A program made the position numbers and the translations under genes. Positions 13,813-23,960 of a stretch of DNA of 64,000 nt are shown one piece after another; positions within the stretch are counted from its first letter, which is position 1, and each line of letters starts with the position of its first letter. A model generated the notes under the pieces. That model did not search any database, had not been told where the DNA came from, and saw nothing but the letters and a program-made list of their open reading frames with translations. Source of the stretch: Acanthochlamys bracteata (taxonomy: Eukaryota; Streptophyta; Magnoliopsida; Pandanales; Velloziaceae); NCBI GenBank assembly GCA_019914995.1, contig CM034128.1:7380501-7444500 (forward strand), written 5' to 3'.

Positions 13813-14365
13813 GTAAATTTTTGTTAAAAAAAGTAATTTTATATTAAAAAATATTTGAATAAATTTTTATTGTATTATAATACTGAAAGCTGAATAAATA
13901 TTTAGCTAAAATTATAGTTATTTTTATATAAAAATTATAATGACTAAAATATCTTTAAATATATATAATAATTAATATATAATATTTTTATATAATATTT
14001 ACTTTTTTGATTGAATATTTTCTATCACATAATAATTGTATAAATATTTTCTTAAGTTAATATTTATATTTAATTAGCAAATTACATTATTGATATAAAT
14101 GAATAATTAAATTTGAGTAATATTTATTATAAAATTATTATTATTAATTTATTAATTTTGAATATAATATTTTCGTATAATTATTAAAATTTTCTTATAT
14201 TAATATTTGTAAATTTAGTATATTATTGTAAATTAATAAAAATTTTTGAGCAATATTTTTTGAATCTCTATCAATTCTAAATTTTATTCTATTTTATAAG
14301 TATTAAATGAACAGTGAATAAATCAATAAATTATTGATAATATCAAATAAACTTTAATATAAATA
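13813..14365 (+). repeat. AT-rich direct repeat, copy A
   Basis: This ~555-bp segment aligns along its length, in the same orientation, with 17218-17775. Both run from a TTTGAATAAATTTT-like block through ACATAATAATT.TATAAATA to a TATTAAATAAA..TTTAATATA-like end. The two copies flank the CLPR2 fragment. This copy begins about 115 bp upstream of the plastid membrane protein gene start. Confidence 0.7.
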
Positions 14366-14766
14366 TTATACATGAACGATCTCAAACCCCCAACACTTTT
14401 ATTTTGTACAAACGGGTTCCTCATAAAGATATCAATATTTACGTTACTCAAAAAACACACATGAATATAAATTACAGGCTCTAAATGAGATTCTTTAATT
14501 TTGTGAGGTTGCTTTTTTGGCTTTCCTAAGATGACATGCTTCTGTAACAGGCGGCAGTTCTGCGGCAGTTCAAACCAAATAGATTGAATCAATTTCAACA
14601 TAATACTTTCAAACATTAAAAGATTAGTCTCAAACATAACAAATTTGAGCATTACAATCTCATTCTTAAAGGCTCAACAATCAGAACAGAGGTAACACAG
14701 GGCAGCAGCTGCACTTGCTCAAGCATTCAATAAACATAGTCACAACACAGGACTACATCAGGACTT

Positions 14767-15789
14767 TCAACCAAGGCCTGCATTAGCTTGCTCCTTGCGT
14801 GGAGCATCAGCCTTAATTCTAGGAGGTCTAAGAACACGATCGATGAGTCCATATTCAAGTGCCTCCTGAGAATTGAAGCGCTTTACACGACTCAGGTCCT
14901 TGTTGATCTGCAGGGTATACACACAAACATGTCAAAAATAAAATCCCATTACTAAGCCTGAACACTGCTGGCTATTTAAGTACTATAGAATCAGTATGTA
15001 GAGTATTTTGACTGACAGCTAAACAAACAACAACTACTATTAACTCATAAATTAGATCTACTAGTTCACTCAAAATAAATATGTAATGCCTGAAAATAGC
15101 AATAGTGGCTTGATGCTGCAGCCTGCAGATCTCAGTACCACCTCAGAAATAATTATTAAGTCAAATATCGAGGTGATCTCTAGCAAACCTCCTTTAAAAG
15201 GAAGCTATGTTCTTTTCTCAGGGAACCCATCATGCAAATAAGTGTAATTGGAGATTGGAAGCTATAGAAACCACTAATGCCAAAGGAAACCAATAAATGC
15301 AAAATATAAACAGAATCTTCACGATTCCATTGACCTTCTCTAGAGGTTGACATGTTTTTTTAGCTAATTCACCAAACAGGTGTCTCGGTCCCGGAGAAGC
15401 TCATTTGCTTCATTTTGAATGTCATCAACCTGTTACATATGTTCCATAAATGATAGCTTTTTAAGGTGCACTAATACTCAATAAAAAGGTCATAAGGCAC
15501 AAAACCTGGCCACGAGCTGCTCCAGCAAGTGACTGCAGTGCAATTCTAGCAAGAGGCACAGCTGTACGGCAACCCTATATAAGAACCAGAAAAATAAGAG
15601 AAGGCTTCGATCTCCAAATCAAGAGAAATAAAATCCAAAATGCTGCTATAAAATTGCATGTAGTGGTCCAACCTTTTCCCCAGCAGCAAGAATAAATCCT
15701 GCTAGATTATAAGCATAACCTACACATTGTGTAGCAACTCGACTCTTTAAGCTCTGCATGGTATCATATAAAGCCATGCTAAGTGTAAG
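14767..15789 (-). pseudogene. CLPR2-like pseudogene (5'-truncated, frameshifted)
   Basis: Four exon-like blocks on the minus strand (15789-15673, 15574-15506, 15429-15335, 14907-14767) keep splice borders and encode the C-terminal two thirds of a plastid ClpR protein. Features seen are ALYDTMQSLKS, YAYNLAGFILAAGEK, ARIALQS.AGAARGQ and RPPRIKADAPRKE before the stop at 14767-14769. The serine and histidine positions of active ClpP are replaced (Asn in YNLAG, Gln in IALQS), as expected for the non-catalytic ClpR group; the sequence resembles CLPR2. The third block is 95 bases where 96 are needed: one base is missing at about 15381-15382, so translation stops within a few codons. The transit peptide and first exons are absent. 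Confidence 0.8.
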
Positions 15790-16929
15790 CTGCAAAAATT
15801 CAACCATTAGTGTATGAACAACTATTGAAGTCATTAGAACTTTCATCTATAAGCGAGATGCACGGAAAAAGAATCAAACTAACTACTACAACAGTTAAAA
15901 AAAGGGGAAGATTCAGAAATGTCCATATTCAAAATAAAACATTTACAAGCATTGCATAGAGCTGACTGCAGAAATTCTCATTTCACTTTCATACACTAAG
16001 AAGATAATTTGCTTACCAAAAATTCATAAACATATCCTGTTGGCTCGTACCAGACTGTTTTGAGCTCTCTTTCCCTCATGTTCATCTTTAATTTTGCGGA
16101 ACAAGAATAACCATCTAGACAAGACTATTGTACTTCAAGGACAACGAAAATATGCCTAAAAACCCATAAAAGATATGGGAAGATGGGATAAAAGGTAACA
16201 CATTTAGCTTACAAGCAGAATTCACCAAACATTAAAAAAGAAACCCCATAGTATAAGTTAGTAAACAAAATTAACGTAACTATGAATACTTAAAAATAGC
16301 TAACTATGAAAATTTCATAATATAACAAAACTACATATTATATAATTTGAATCAAGAAACCCAAAATCAGAACCAAAATTCTGCAATATAACAAAAACTA
16401 AATAAAGCATAATATCAACACCTAACGAAATTACAGCTTTTCACTTAGACAATACTAAGAAATTGAATGGCACTGGCCTCACCTTAACTCTGATTTCAAC
16501 AACTCCGAAATTCACAAACAACCTAGAATTCTTCATTAATAATTAAATACGCAAGTATTGTATATTCAAACACCGTAAGGACTCCAGAAATCCCAACATA
16601 AAGAAAAAAAGCATGAATCTTATCTAGTAAATAAAAATTGTTAAAGTCTAACCATACGAAGTTAAAATCACTAATAATTTTGAACATATAAGCAAAACTT
16701 TACATCAGACAACAGAATCGAACATCAACAACAACAACTACTAATCAGCAGGAAAATAAAAGAAAAAACGAAGAGAAATTAACCATAAACATCAACGGCG
16801 AATTTGGTAAGAGATCGTCGTTGGAACGGAGAGATCGAGAGAAGATACGGCAATGAGAATTATAGCAAAAATCCAAGACAAAGATGACGTCGAGATCAAG
16901 GCCGGACGAAGAAGTCGAGATCAAGATCG
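15790..16929. other. Region upstream of the CLPR2 fragment, no CLPR2 exons
   Basis: The missing CLPR2 exons are not found here on either strand. A short minus-strand open stretch near 16025-16095 ends in a GT donor-like site, but it has no recognisable homology. The remainder is AT-rich. Confidence 0.5.
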
Positions 16930-17170
16930 ATGTCGGAGACGAAGAAGAGATCAAGAGACGGAGAGACGCTGCAAGGGTTTAGCGAAGTGGAGCTACAGAG
17001 AAAACGAGAGAATGAGAGAAATTGATGCGGTAAAACATTTTATATTGCGTGGTATATTCACAAACTTATCATAGGCAGAGCCGTCTTTTCACAATGCGGG
17101 AAAGAAAAGCCTGCACGGTGCTTTTCATCGAAAGCATCTTGAGATGCTTTTAAGTTCTGTTTGGACATGC
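16930..17170 (-). repeat. Shared leader repeat, copy 1 (upstream of CLPR2 fragment)
   Basis: Similar in order and sequence to 20960-21235. Shared blocks are a GTGTCGGAGA region, GAGATCAAGAGA, GGTAAAA..TTTTATAT..GTGGTA.ATT.ACAAACTTATC, and an AAAGCA..GAGATGCTTTT hairpin. Read on the minus strand, it places a TATA-like AATATAAAAT upstream of a purine/pyrimidine-rich leader and then the CLPR2 fragment. Confidence 0.6.
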
Positions 17171-17217
17171 TGAAATATTTTTGCTTTTAAAATAAAATTG
17201 CTTTGCAAGCGGTAATA

Positions 17218-17775
17218 GAATTTTTATTATAAAAATAATTTTATGCTGAAAATTGTTTGAATAAATTTTACTATATCGTGTTATTTGATATTGAAAGTTA
17301 AATAAAATATTTGGCTAAACTTATGCTTATTTCTGATAGAAATATATAATAACTGAAATATTCTTAAAATTATAATTATTGATATATTATCAAATTTCTT
17401 AATTTTGTATATTATTTACTTTTTAAATTTAATATTTTCTACTACATAATAATTATATAAATACTTTCTTAAATTAATATTTATATTAATTAGCAAATTA
17501 TATTATTAGTATAAATTAATAATTAAATTTGAATAGTATTTATTATTATTATTAAATTTGAAAAATATATTTATATAAATGTAAAAGTTTTTAATTAATA
17601 TTTATAAAATTAGTATTATTATATAAATTAATAAATAATTTTGTACATGTAATTTAATTCTCTATTAATTATAGATTATTATTATATTCTAAAAGTATTA
17701 AATAATATTAAACAACTAATACAATCAATTATTAACAATATTAAATAAATTTTAATATAGATATTATATGGTCAT
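17218..17775 (+). repeat. AT-rich direct repeat, copy B
   Basis: Partner of 13813-14365, in the same orientation and about 3.4 kb apart. The alignment is broken by small indels, so the duplication is not recent. No terminal inverted repeats or target duplications were resolved. Confidence 0.7.
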
Positions 17776-18009
17776 ACCTATTAACTACGAATTTCACATC
17801 TATTATTCAAGAGCATTACGAACATAGCTACTAATAGTTTTTTTGGTTACAATTTCTAAACCAATATGGTTTACAAGTACCTCAAACAAATGCTTACTAA
17901 AAAACAATCCTTACAGCAAGCAGAAAAGAAAAACAAAAACTATAGACACTTGCATCTAGCATGTTGAAAAGAAAATCATACAATAACAATCAAACTAATT
18001 ACTCCCATC

Positions 18010-18536
18010 CAAGATTGTTAAAATGGAAATCTTAGGTAGGATCGTTTTGTTTCAGTATGATCGTAAAATCAGGATCTTAAAGTAAGATCGTAAGATTTTA
18101 TATATCGATAAATTTTATGAAAATTCTTTTCAATACCATTAAAAAACTTTTATAAAAGTTTTTCTAATATCTTTTCTCAAAAGAAATTTTAGTACATTTT
18201 AAAATTTCTAAATTTCTTTTAAATTTCATATAAAATTACTCTATATTTTTTATAGAAAATTTGTCAAAATTATAATTTTTCAGAAAACTTCAAAATTTTA
18301 TAGAAAACACTTTAAAATTTTATAAAAAAACTCTTTCAAATATAGTTAATTACAAAAAGTTCTTCAAAAGTAAAATCGTATAAGATCGTAAAAAGATTGG
18401 GATCGTACCGATTTTAAAATTTAAATCAAAATTTTAGGTGAAATTTTACTCAAAAAAATTTTACTTGAGATCGGGATCGTTTAGGTGAAGTAAAATCGTA
18501 AAATCGTAAGATTTAAATTGAAATTTTAATAACCAT
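18010..18536. mobile_element. MITE with 9-bp target duplication
   Basis: The flanks 18001-18009 and 18537-18545 are identical (ACTCCCATC). The ends are imperfect inverted repeats: left GATTGTTAAAATGGAAATC, right, read inward on the minus strand, GGTTATTAAAATTTCAA. The interior has repeated GATCGTAA(G/A)AT motifs in both orientations and no ORF. A 9-bp duplication suits a Mutator-like origin; 8 bp of it would suit hAT. Confidence 0.7.
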
Positions 18537-18545
18537 ACTCCCATC

Positions 18546-20712
18546 TACACTCGCAATAATTTGAAGCCAATACGGTTTATGTAAACTTCATCATCCTCTT
18601 TGAGTATTTTGAACAGATGTGTCATATGAGATGTAACAAACTAACAATTTCAAATCCCTACTATGGACTATAGATGCATATTAGAATAACTTATACGATT
18701 ACAATAGTTGGCACAATAATTAAAAAAAAAGACAATATTCTTAAATTGTACATTGGACTTGCATTACAATATTCTTAAAGTATTGTAGGTTTCAAATAAC
18801 CATTACAAATTAAAGCAAAATGCTGTAAATTACAAACTAAATATTGCAAGCATCAATTAGAGATTATAACAAACTACGGCACGAACCCAGGAATTAGCTA
18901 TTAAAAATAATCATAACTTTCAAATTTCAAAATAAAATGAGTTAGAGAGATTAATTGTCAAATATCTATTACGACCCCGTGCTTGCAAGTTTAAAACAGA
19001 GGCCATGCAAATCCATATTCACCCAGCTGTACTTGAACTGTCTCTGCTTCAACCTTCATTACCACATCCAGCCTAGCAAACATCAAGCTATTTAGCCAGC
19101 TGAAGCATCAGAGCATAGCACCACATTTAATCACCTGGAAGAACATTAATACTCAGCTAGGTTGTCCACACTGTCAAAGTTAAGATTTGTCCTTGATGAG
19201 ATATTAATGGATTGTTGAGTGAAGCAGAGCAAAAGCCCTTAGCAAGAACCATACCATATTCTTTGCATACTTGATACTCACAGTTACAAAGAGACGTAAT
19301 AAGTCAATCCGTTGCTAATTTCTTACCAATGTTAACTGAACAACGAATCATCTGCCAGAAAAATCATCAGTTAGACATTTGTCAATAGAACGGTAATTTT
19401 CCTTATCACCATTAACAGATTATCACATGAAACATAGATGGTGGGTCTTTTTAGCCTCTTTCGAAAGAAGCAATTCAAATTGGATATGAAAGCATATAGA
19501 GGTAGTTCATCAAACATTGATGCTGCCAAAAGTAGTAATGTTCATATGCCATAAAAATCCTACATATGTTAAGTAGGTCAAGGACACTACAACGATACAT
19601 ATGCCATAAAAATCCTAGACTCTTAGACCTACACATGTTAAGGATTAATGTTCATTAAAATGTTCAGTATGATATAATAACTAATCCATTACTCAAAGAG
19701 AGAAACATCGAATAATTTCAAAGAATCACATGGTTACACATGTAAAAGGTCGAAAAGAAGATGGATATATACCAACCTCATCATACCCATACTTCTCATG
19801 GTATTGCCTACGAATCACATGCCTAAAGAACATCGCCGCATTGTAAATAAGATAAGAGGAGTGCTTTATCATGTTAAGAACCAAGAAATCGAAGTTGAGC
19901 CCCACCACACTTCAAGTCATCAAAGAAAACTAAAACAACATCGTATCCTTATTTCATGGTACGTGATAATAGCAACTTAAAGATTGAAGACACCCCATTA
20001 ATACGGAACAAAACTCAGTAACAGTAAAAATTCAGAGAGAAAAATTCCAAACTCCAATTCTAATCCAAAAACAAGGATACAAATTTTATTTAAGCTACCC
20101 CTCTATGTAATAACGGAGAAGATAACATAACAACATAATAGTCATGTAATTCAATCAACTAGAAAAAAAACAATATAAAAACTACTCAAGATGAAACTCA
20201 AATATTTATTTCAGTAATAATAACAACAATCACACCAAACTCAAAATTACTATATCCAATCCACCAACTGTAACATGCTAATTCCTAGATTCATTAGACA
20301 CTTACAGGCCAACTCGATTCCACTAGAAGCATGATATTGTGACAACAAAAACTAACTTTCTCCAATTTCGGACAACATCAAGTCTGACGAACGAAAAATT
20401 TATCAAATGATAAAACAAAAAAATGCAATTGAAGGATCTAGCAACCAACGCGAACTGCTCAAAACCACAAAATTAACAATAAAATAAAGTATCAAATATC
20501 TGATGAAGCTGATATGAACGCCAAGGCTACGGTGAACAACAGAGCAATTGACGAAAAGGAAGATCTCGTAAATGATAGAAGACCAAGTAGGATTCTTAGC
20601 ATTGCAATCAAAACACTACTGCACGGAACACACAAACAACGAGAAAGGAATCAAGTGAAACAAAACATAACCAACGACGAAAACTTGCAGATCTGGAGAT
20701 TTGGCTATTAAC
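18546..20712. other. Between MITE and ArfGAP exon, no intact gene
   Basis: AT-rich unique sequence. A 20-bp direct repeat beginning CATATGCCATAAAAATCCTA occurs near 19544 and 19599. A minus-strand open stretch of about 38 codons ends near 19000 after a possible AG acceptor; I do not recognise it. The zinc-finger exons expected downstream of the ArfGAP first exon are not found. Confidence 0.5.
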
Positions 20713-20784
20713 CTTGTTGTCGGATTTGGCCTTGAGCTCACGGAGCACGGCGTTCTTATCGACGAAGCTCTCCGTCGTTGCTAT
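20713..20784 (-). pseudogene. ArfGAP (AGD8/9/10-type) first-exon fragment, start codon lost
   Basis: On the minus strand 24 codons read ATTESFVDKNAVLRELKAKSDNK after the first residue and end at a GT donor. This matches the N-terminus of plant ArfGAPs of the AGD8-10 group, where the next exon begins the CxxC zinc finger. The expected ATG at 20784-20782 reads ATA. No other ArfGAP exon is present in the surrounding kilobases, so this is an isolated fragment. Family knowledge: these proteins activate GTP hydrolysis by ARF GTPases in Golgi traffic. Confidence 0.65.
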
Positions 20785-20959
20785 CACCGCTCTAACGCAG
20801 CCACCACAGATCCTTATTTTCCTTCTTCTTCTGCTCGCTAGAGATCCGCTGTTTCTCTTTTTGGTGAGAGAAAACCAAAATCTAGCGAGAGTGAGCGTGA
20901 GGGGGAAAGATCGCCAGAGCAGCGAAGCGAACGGAGACGAAGAGATTAATATGTTTGGC

Positions 20960-21235
20960 TGTGGAGACAAAAAGAATCAAAATCGGTGTCGGAGATCAAT
21001 ATCTGTGACAAATTCGAGATCAAGAGAGCTAGGCTTTGGTGGCAGAGTGGAGAAGCGGAAAAGGAAGGAAATGAAGAGATCGGGTAAAAAAAATACGGTA
21101 AAAGTTTTTATATAAGGTGGTAAATTTACAAACTTATCGTGGATAAATTCGTCTTTCCATAGGATGGTGGAGAAAAGCAGACGTGCTGCTTTTCTTTGAA
21201 AGCACGTTAGAGATGCTTTTTAAAATCTACGCTGT
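20960..21235 (-). repeat. Shared leader repeat, copy 2 (upstream of ArfGAP exon)
   Basis: Homologous to 16930-17170. It includes a TATA-like TTATATAAAAA read on the minus strand (near 21108-21116), the GATAAGTTTGTAAATTTACC block and the AAAGCA..GATGCTTTT hairpin near 21198-21220. As in copy 1, it lies immediately 5' of a captured gene piece in transcript orientation. Confidence 0.6.
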
Positions 21236-21892
21236 TTCCGTTTGGCAGTGCGTTTCATAAGCTACTTATCAACTTTTTTCAACTTTTCTCCATTTATATT
21301 TTTTAATATATATTTTATAAATATATAAAAAATTTATTTAAAAATTTAAAAATTATATAAAAATTCTAAAAAATGAGATCTTTTTATTACATATTATTAT
21401 TATTTTTTTTAAATAAAAAAAATATAATTTATTTTTCAAAAAAATAAAAATATTTTCTATTTTACAAAAGTTCCATTTTATAAATAATCTCAAACGCTTC
21501 TAAAACTGTTTAAGGCAGTTTTATCCGAACATCTAAATTTCCGTTTTGCGATTTTTTCGAATTTTAAGTTAAAAAAAAGCACAACTAAACAGAATCTAAA
21601 CTAGCATTATTGAGAACATCCTAAAATAACTTAAAGTCAGTAATACTCAAACATCTAATTTCTTATGTTGTGCTTTTTTAAAAAAAAGCACAACGAAATA
21701 AGTCGATACTTAAGTCCAATTTGGATATCGATTCGAAAAGGCTACGGAATCACTGATTTCTGACGAGTCAATTCCATGAGTCAAATATATTATATTATAT
21801 GCATTATATATTGTATCAATAATTCAAAATTTTAAAATATATTTTCTATGTATACTTTAATTGTATATAATAAATATTACATCAAATATTGA
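21236..21892. other. AT-rich intergenic, possible element end
   Basis: The block starts GTTTGGCAGTGCG and contains long A/T runs, ending near a TTATCCGAACATCTAAAT-like stretch around 21520. It may be a decayed MITE, but no duplication of the target was found. Confidence 0.35.
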
Positions 21893-22014
21893 ACAAATTT
21901 TATTTTCTCCATGATTTCTGCATCAAGCTGATCATAAGCTTCCTTCCGTGCTTCCTTCAACTCAGGTCTCCATAATGTCCACGTATCAGAAACTACTTCT
22001 TTGATGGTCTCTAA
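21893..22014 (-). pseudogene. Isolated exon-like fragment, unknown gene
   Basis: The minus strand has an acceptor-like ATATACAG followed by about 40 open codons of strongly protein-like composition. These include TIKEVVSDTWTLWRPELKEA and a following RKEAYDQLDAEIMEKIKF. The sequence is amphipathic, charged and rich in Glu, Lys and Trp, unlike random AT-rich DNA. No flanking exons were found. I do not recognise the parent gene; it is probably another stranded exon. Confidence 0.4.
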
Positions 22015-23960
22015 CTGTATATTGGAATCGTGATTAAGTAATATAAATAAAATAATAGATAAAAAAGATAATTATTTAATTTTATGATATTTAAATATAT
22101 AATAAAAGTAATAAATTAATTATATTTGAATAGATAAATAAATAGATGAGTAATGAAAATAAATTTTTTATAAAAATTCAAATATTTCTTCTTATATATA
22201 ATAATCTTACTATTAAATTAATTTAATAAAATTAAAATTAAATTAGTTTTTAAATATAAAATATTTGATTATATAATTTGACTATTTTTTTACCAATTAA
22301 AATTAATTAAAATTAAATAAATATACAAATATAATTTTATAATAAAAAATAACACACATTAATTTTTAAAAATATTAAATTGAAATAGATTAAATAAATA
22401 TAATAAAATATAAATATTAAATTTCAGTATATAGTATTACATTAAAAAAATTAAATTAAAAAAAAAGTAAATTTGAATATACTGATCAAATTAATTAGTA
22501 ACATTTAACCATAATATATGAGAAGGGATGAAAAATTATTTTACATGTCTTCTATAATGAAATAAAATCAAATATAATAGAGATGGAAGAATGAATCATC
22601 TTCTTCTCACTCTTCATTTCTAACCATCATCCAAACAATATCTATGACGGCATATCTTATAACCTGCCCAAGAAACAATTATGTAATGAGAGAACATTTG
22701 TAGTGTGTTTTACCTCGCCATTAATATATGAGAGATAGGGATATTTTGTAATGATTCGTGCAGTTAATTCAAAAATTTTGTAGGTCATATATGAGCTTTT
22801 AACTATTTTAATTCACACTGATAAAGTAAGTTAGTACATAAAATTATTTTTATATATTGTAAAAGTATATCAACATATTAGGATTTTTATCTGTTAATAA
22901 TTATTATAATTTTATAGTACAAATAAAAATTTAAATTAAATTAGTTACGATAAAATCAAATAATTTAACCGTTTACTCATTGAAATTATATGCGTGTTTA
23001 TTTTTATTAGCTTTATCATGAAATGTTTTTTAATCTATCATTCAAATAATTACAGAATTAATTATAATTAATATTTAATAAATTAATGAATTCTGTTTGG
23101 GGCTAAAAATTCTACACCTTTAATCTAACGTAACATAAGGATATATATTTGACTGACTCGACGAAAGATGGCTTCTCGGTTGCGTTTGACTAAATTTCAT
23201 TTTCCAAAACTATTGTATTTCATACTTTAAAATAAAATTTTATAATATTATATAAACTTTATATTATAAATATTATTTTTTTTTAAAAAAATTAAAAGTA
23301 ATTATTTTTAAAATAAATAAAAATAGTATACGTTTCATTTAAAAATTTTCATAGTTAATTTCATAACCCTCTCATGAGCAAGGAGAAGTTGGCTTTCAGA
23401 AGTTACTTTTTACAAGTCAACAGAAATGAGTAATTTTGGATCTTTTACTATTATAATGAAGTGATCTTCTCCAACTCCGGAGGCACTCAACGACAACGCT
23501 ATTTGTATTTCTGCATCTAGTAGCTCTCAAATTGTTTAAAGAGAAGTTTCCTTCTCCAGAGAAGATATTTGAAGCTGTATTGCGACGCTTCGTTGTAATT
23601 AAAACAAATTAAGCTCAAAGAGACTTCTCAGTTTCTGTATGAACTGAACTAGGAGCATAAGTATCCGTTCTTTACACATCAAAATTATTTTTACTAAATA
23701 ATTATTATTTATTTATTTTTTATTATAAAAAATATAAAAAAATATTTTTTAATTTATTTCTTAATATAAATAAATATATTATTTTTAATAATATTATTTA
23801 ATAATTTATTTTATAAAATTTATTTTGAAAGTCATAAGAATGCACCCGATTTGAATAACAAGAATCTCTCTCTTAATTTTCTTGTAATCTTTTAAAGAGT
23901 GGAAACAACTTTATTACATTATTAACTTATTCGCTAGATAGTACAAGCCTATAACAAAAA
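22015..23960. other. AT-rich intergenic and UGT 3' flank
   Basis: Very AT-rich DNA without ORFs. The stretch 23380-23660 is less AT-rich, with repeated GAGAAG and CTTCTCC blocks, but no coding signal was found. The final bases should hold the UGT 3' UTR. Confidence 0.5.

Noticed and set aside
23380-23660. Possible miRNA-like foldback with GAGAAG/CTTCTCC blocks
   Set aside because: The complementary blocks do not align into a continuous arm by eye; no stable hairpin could be supported.
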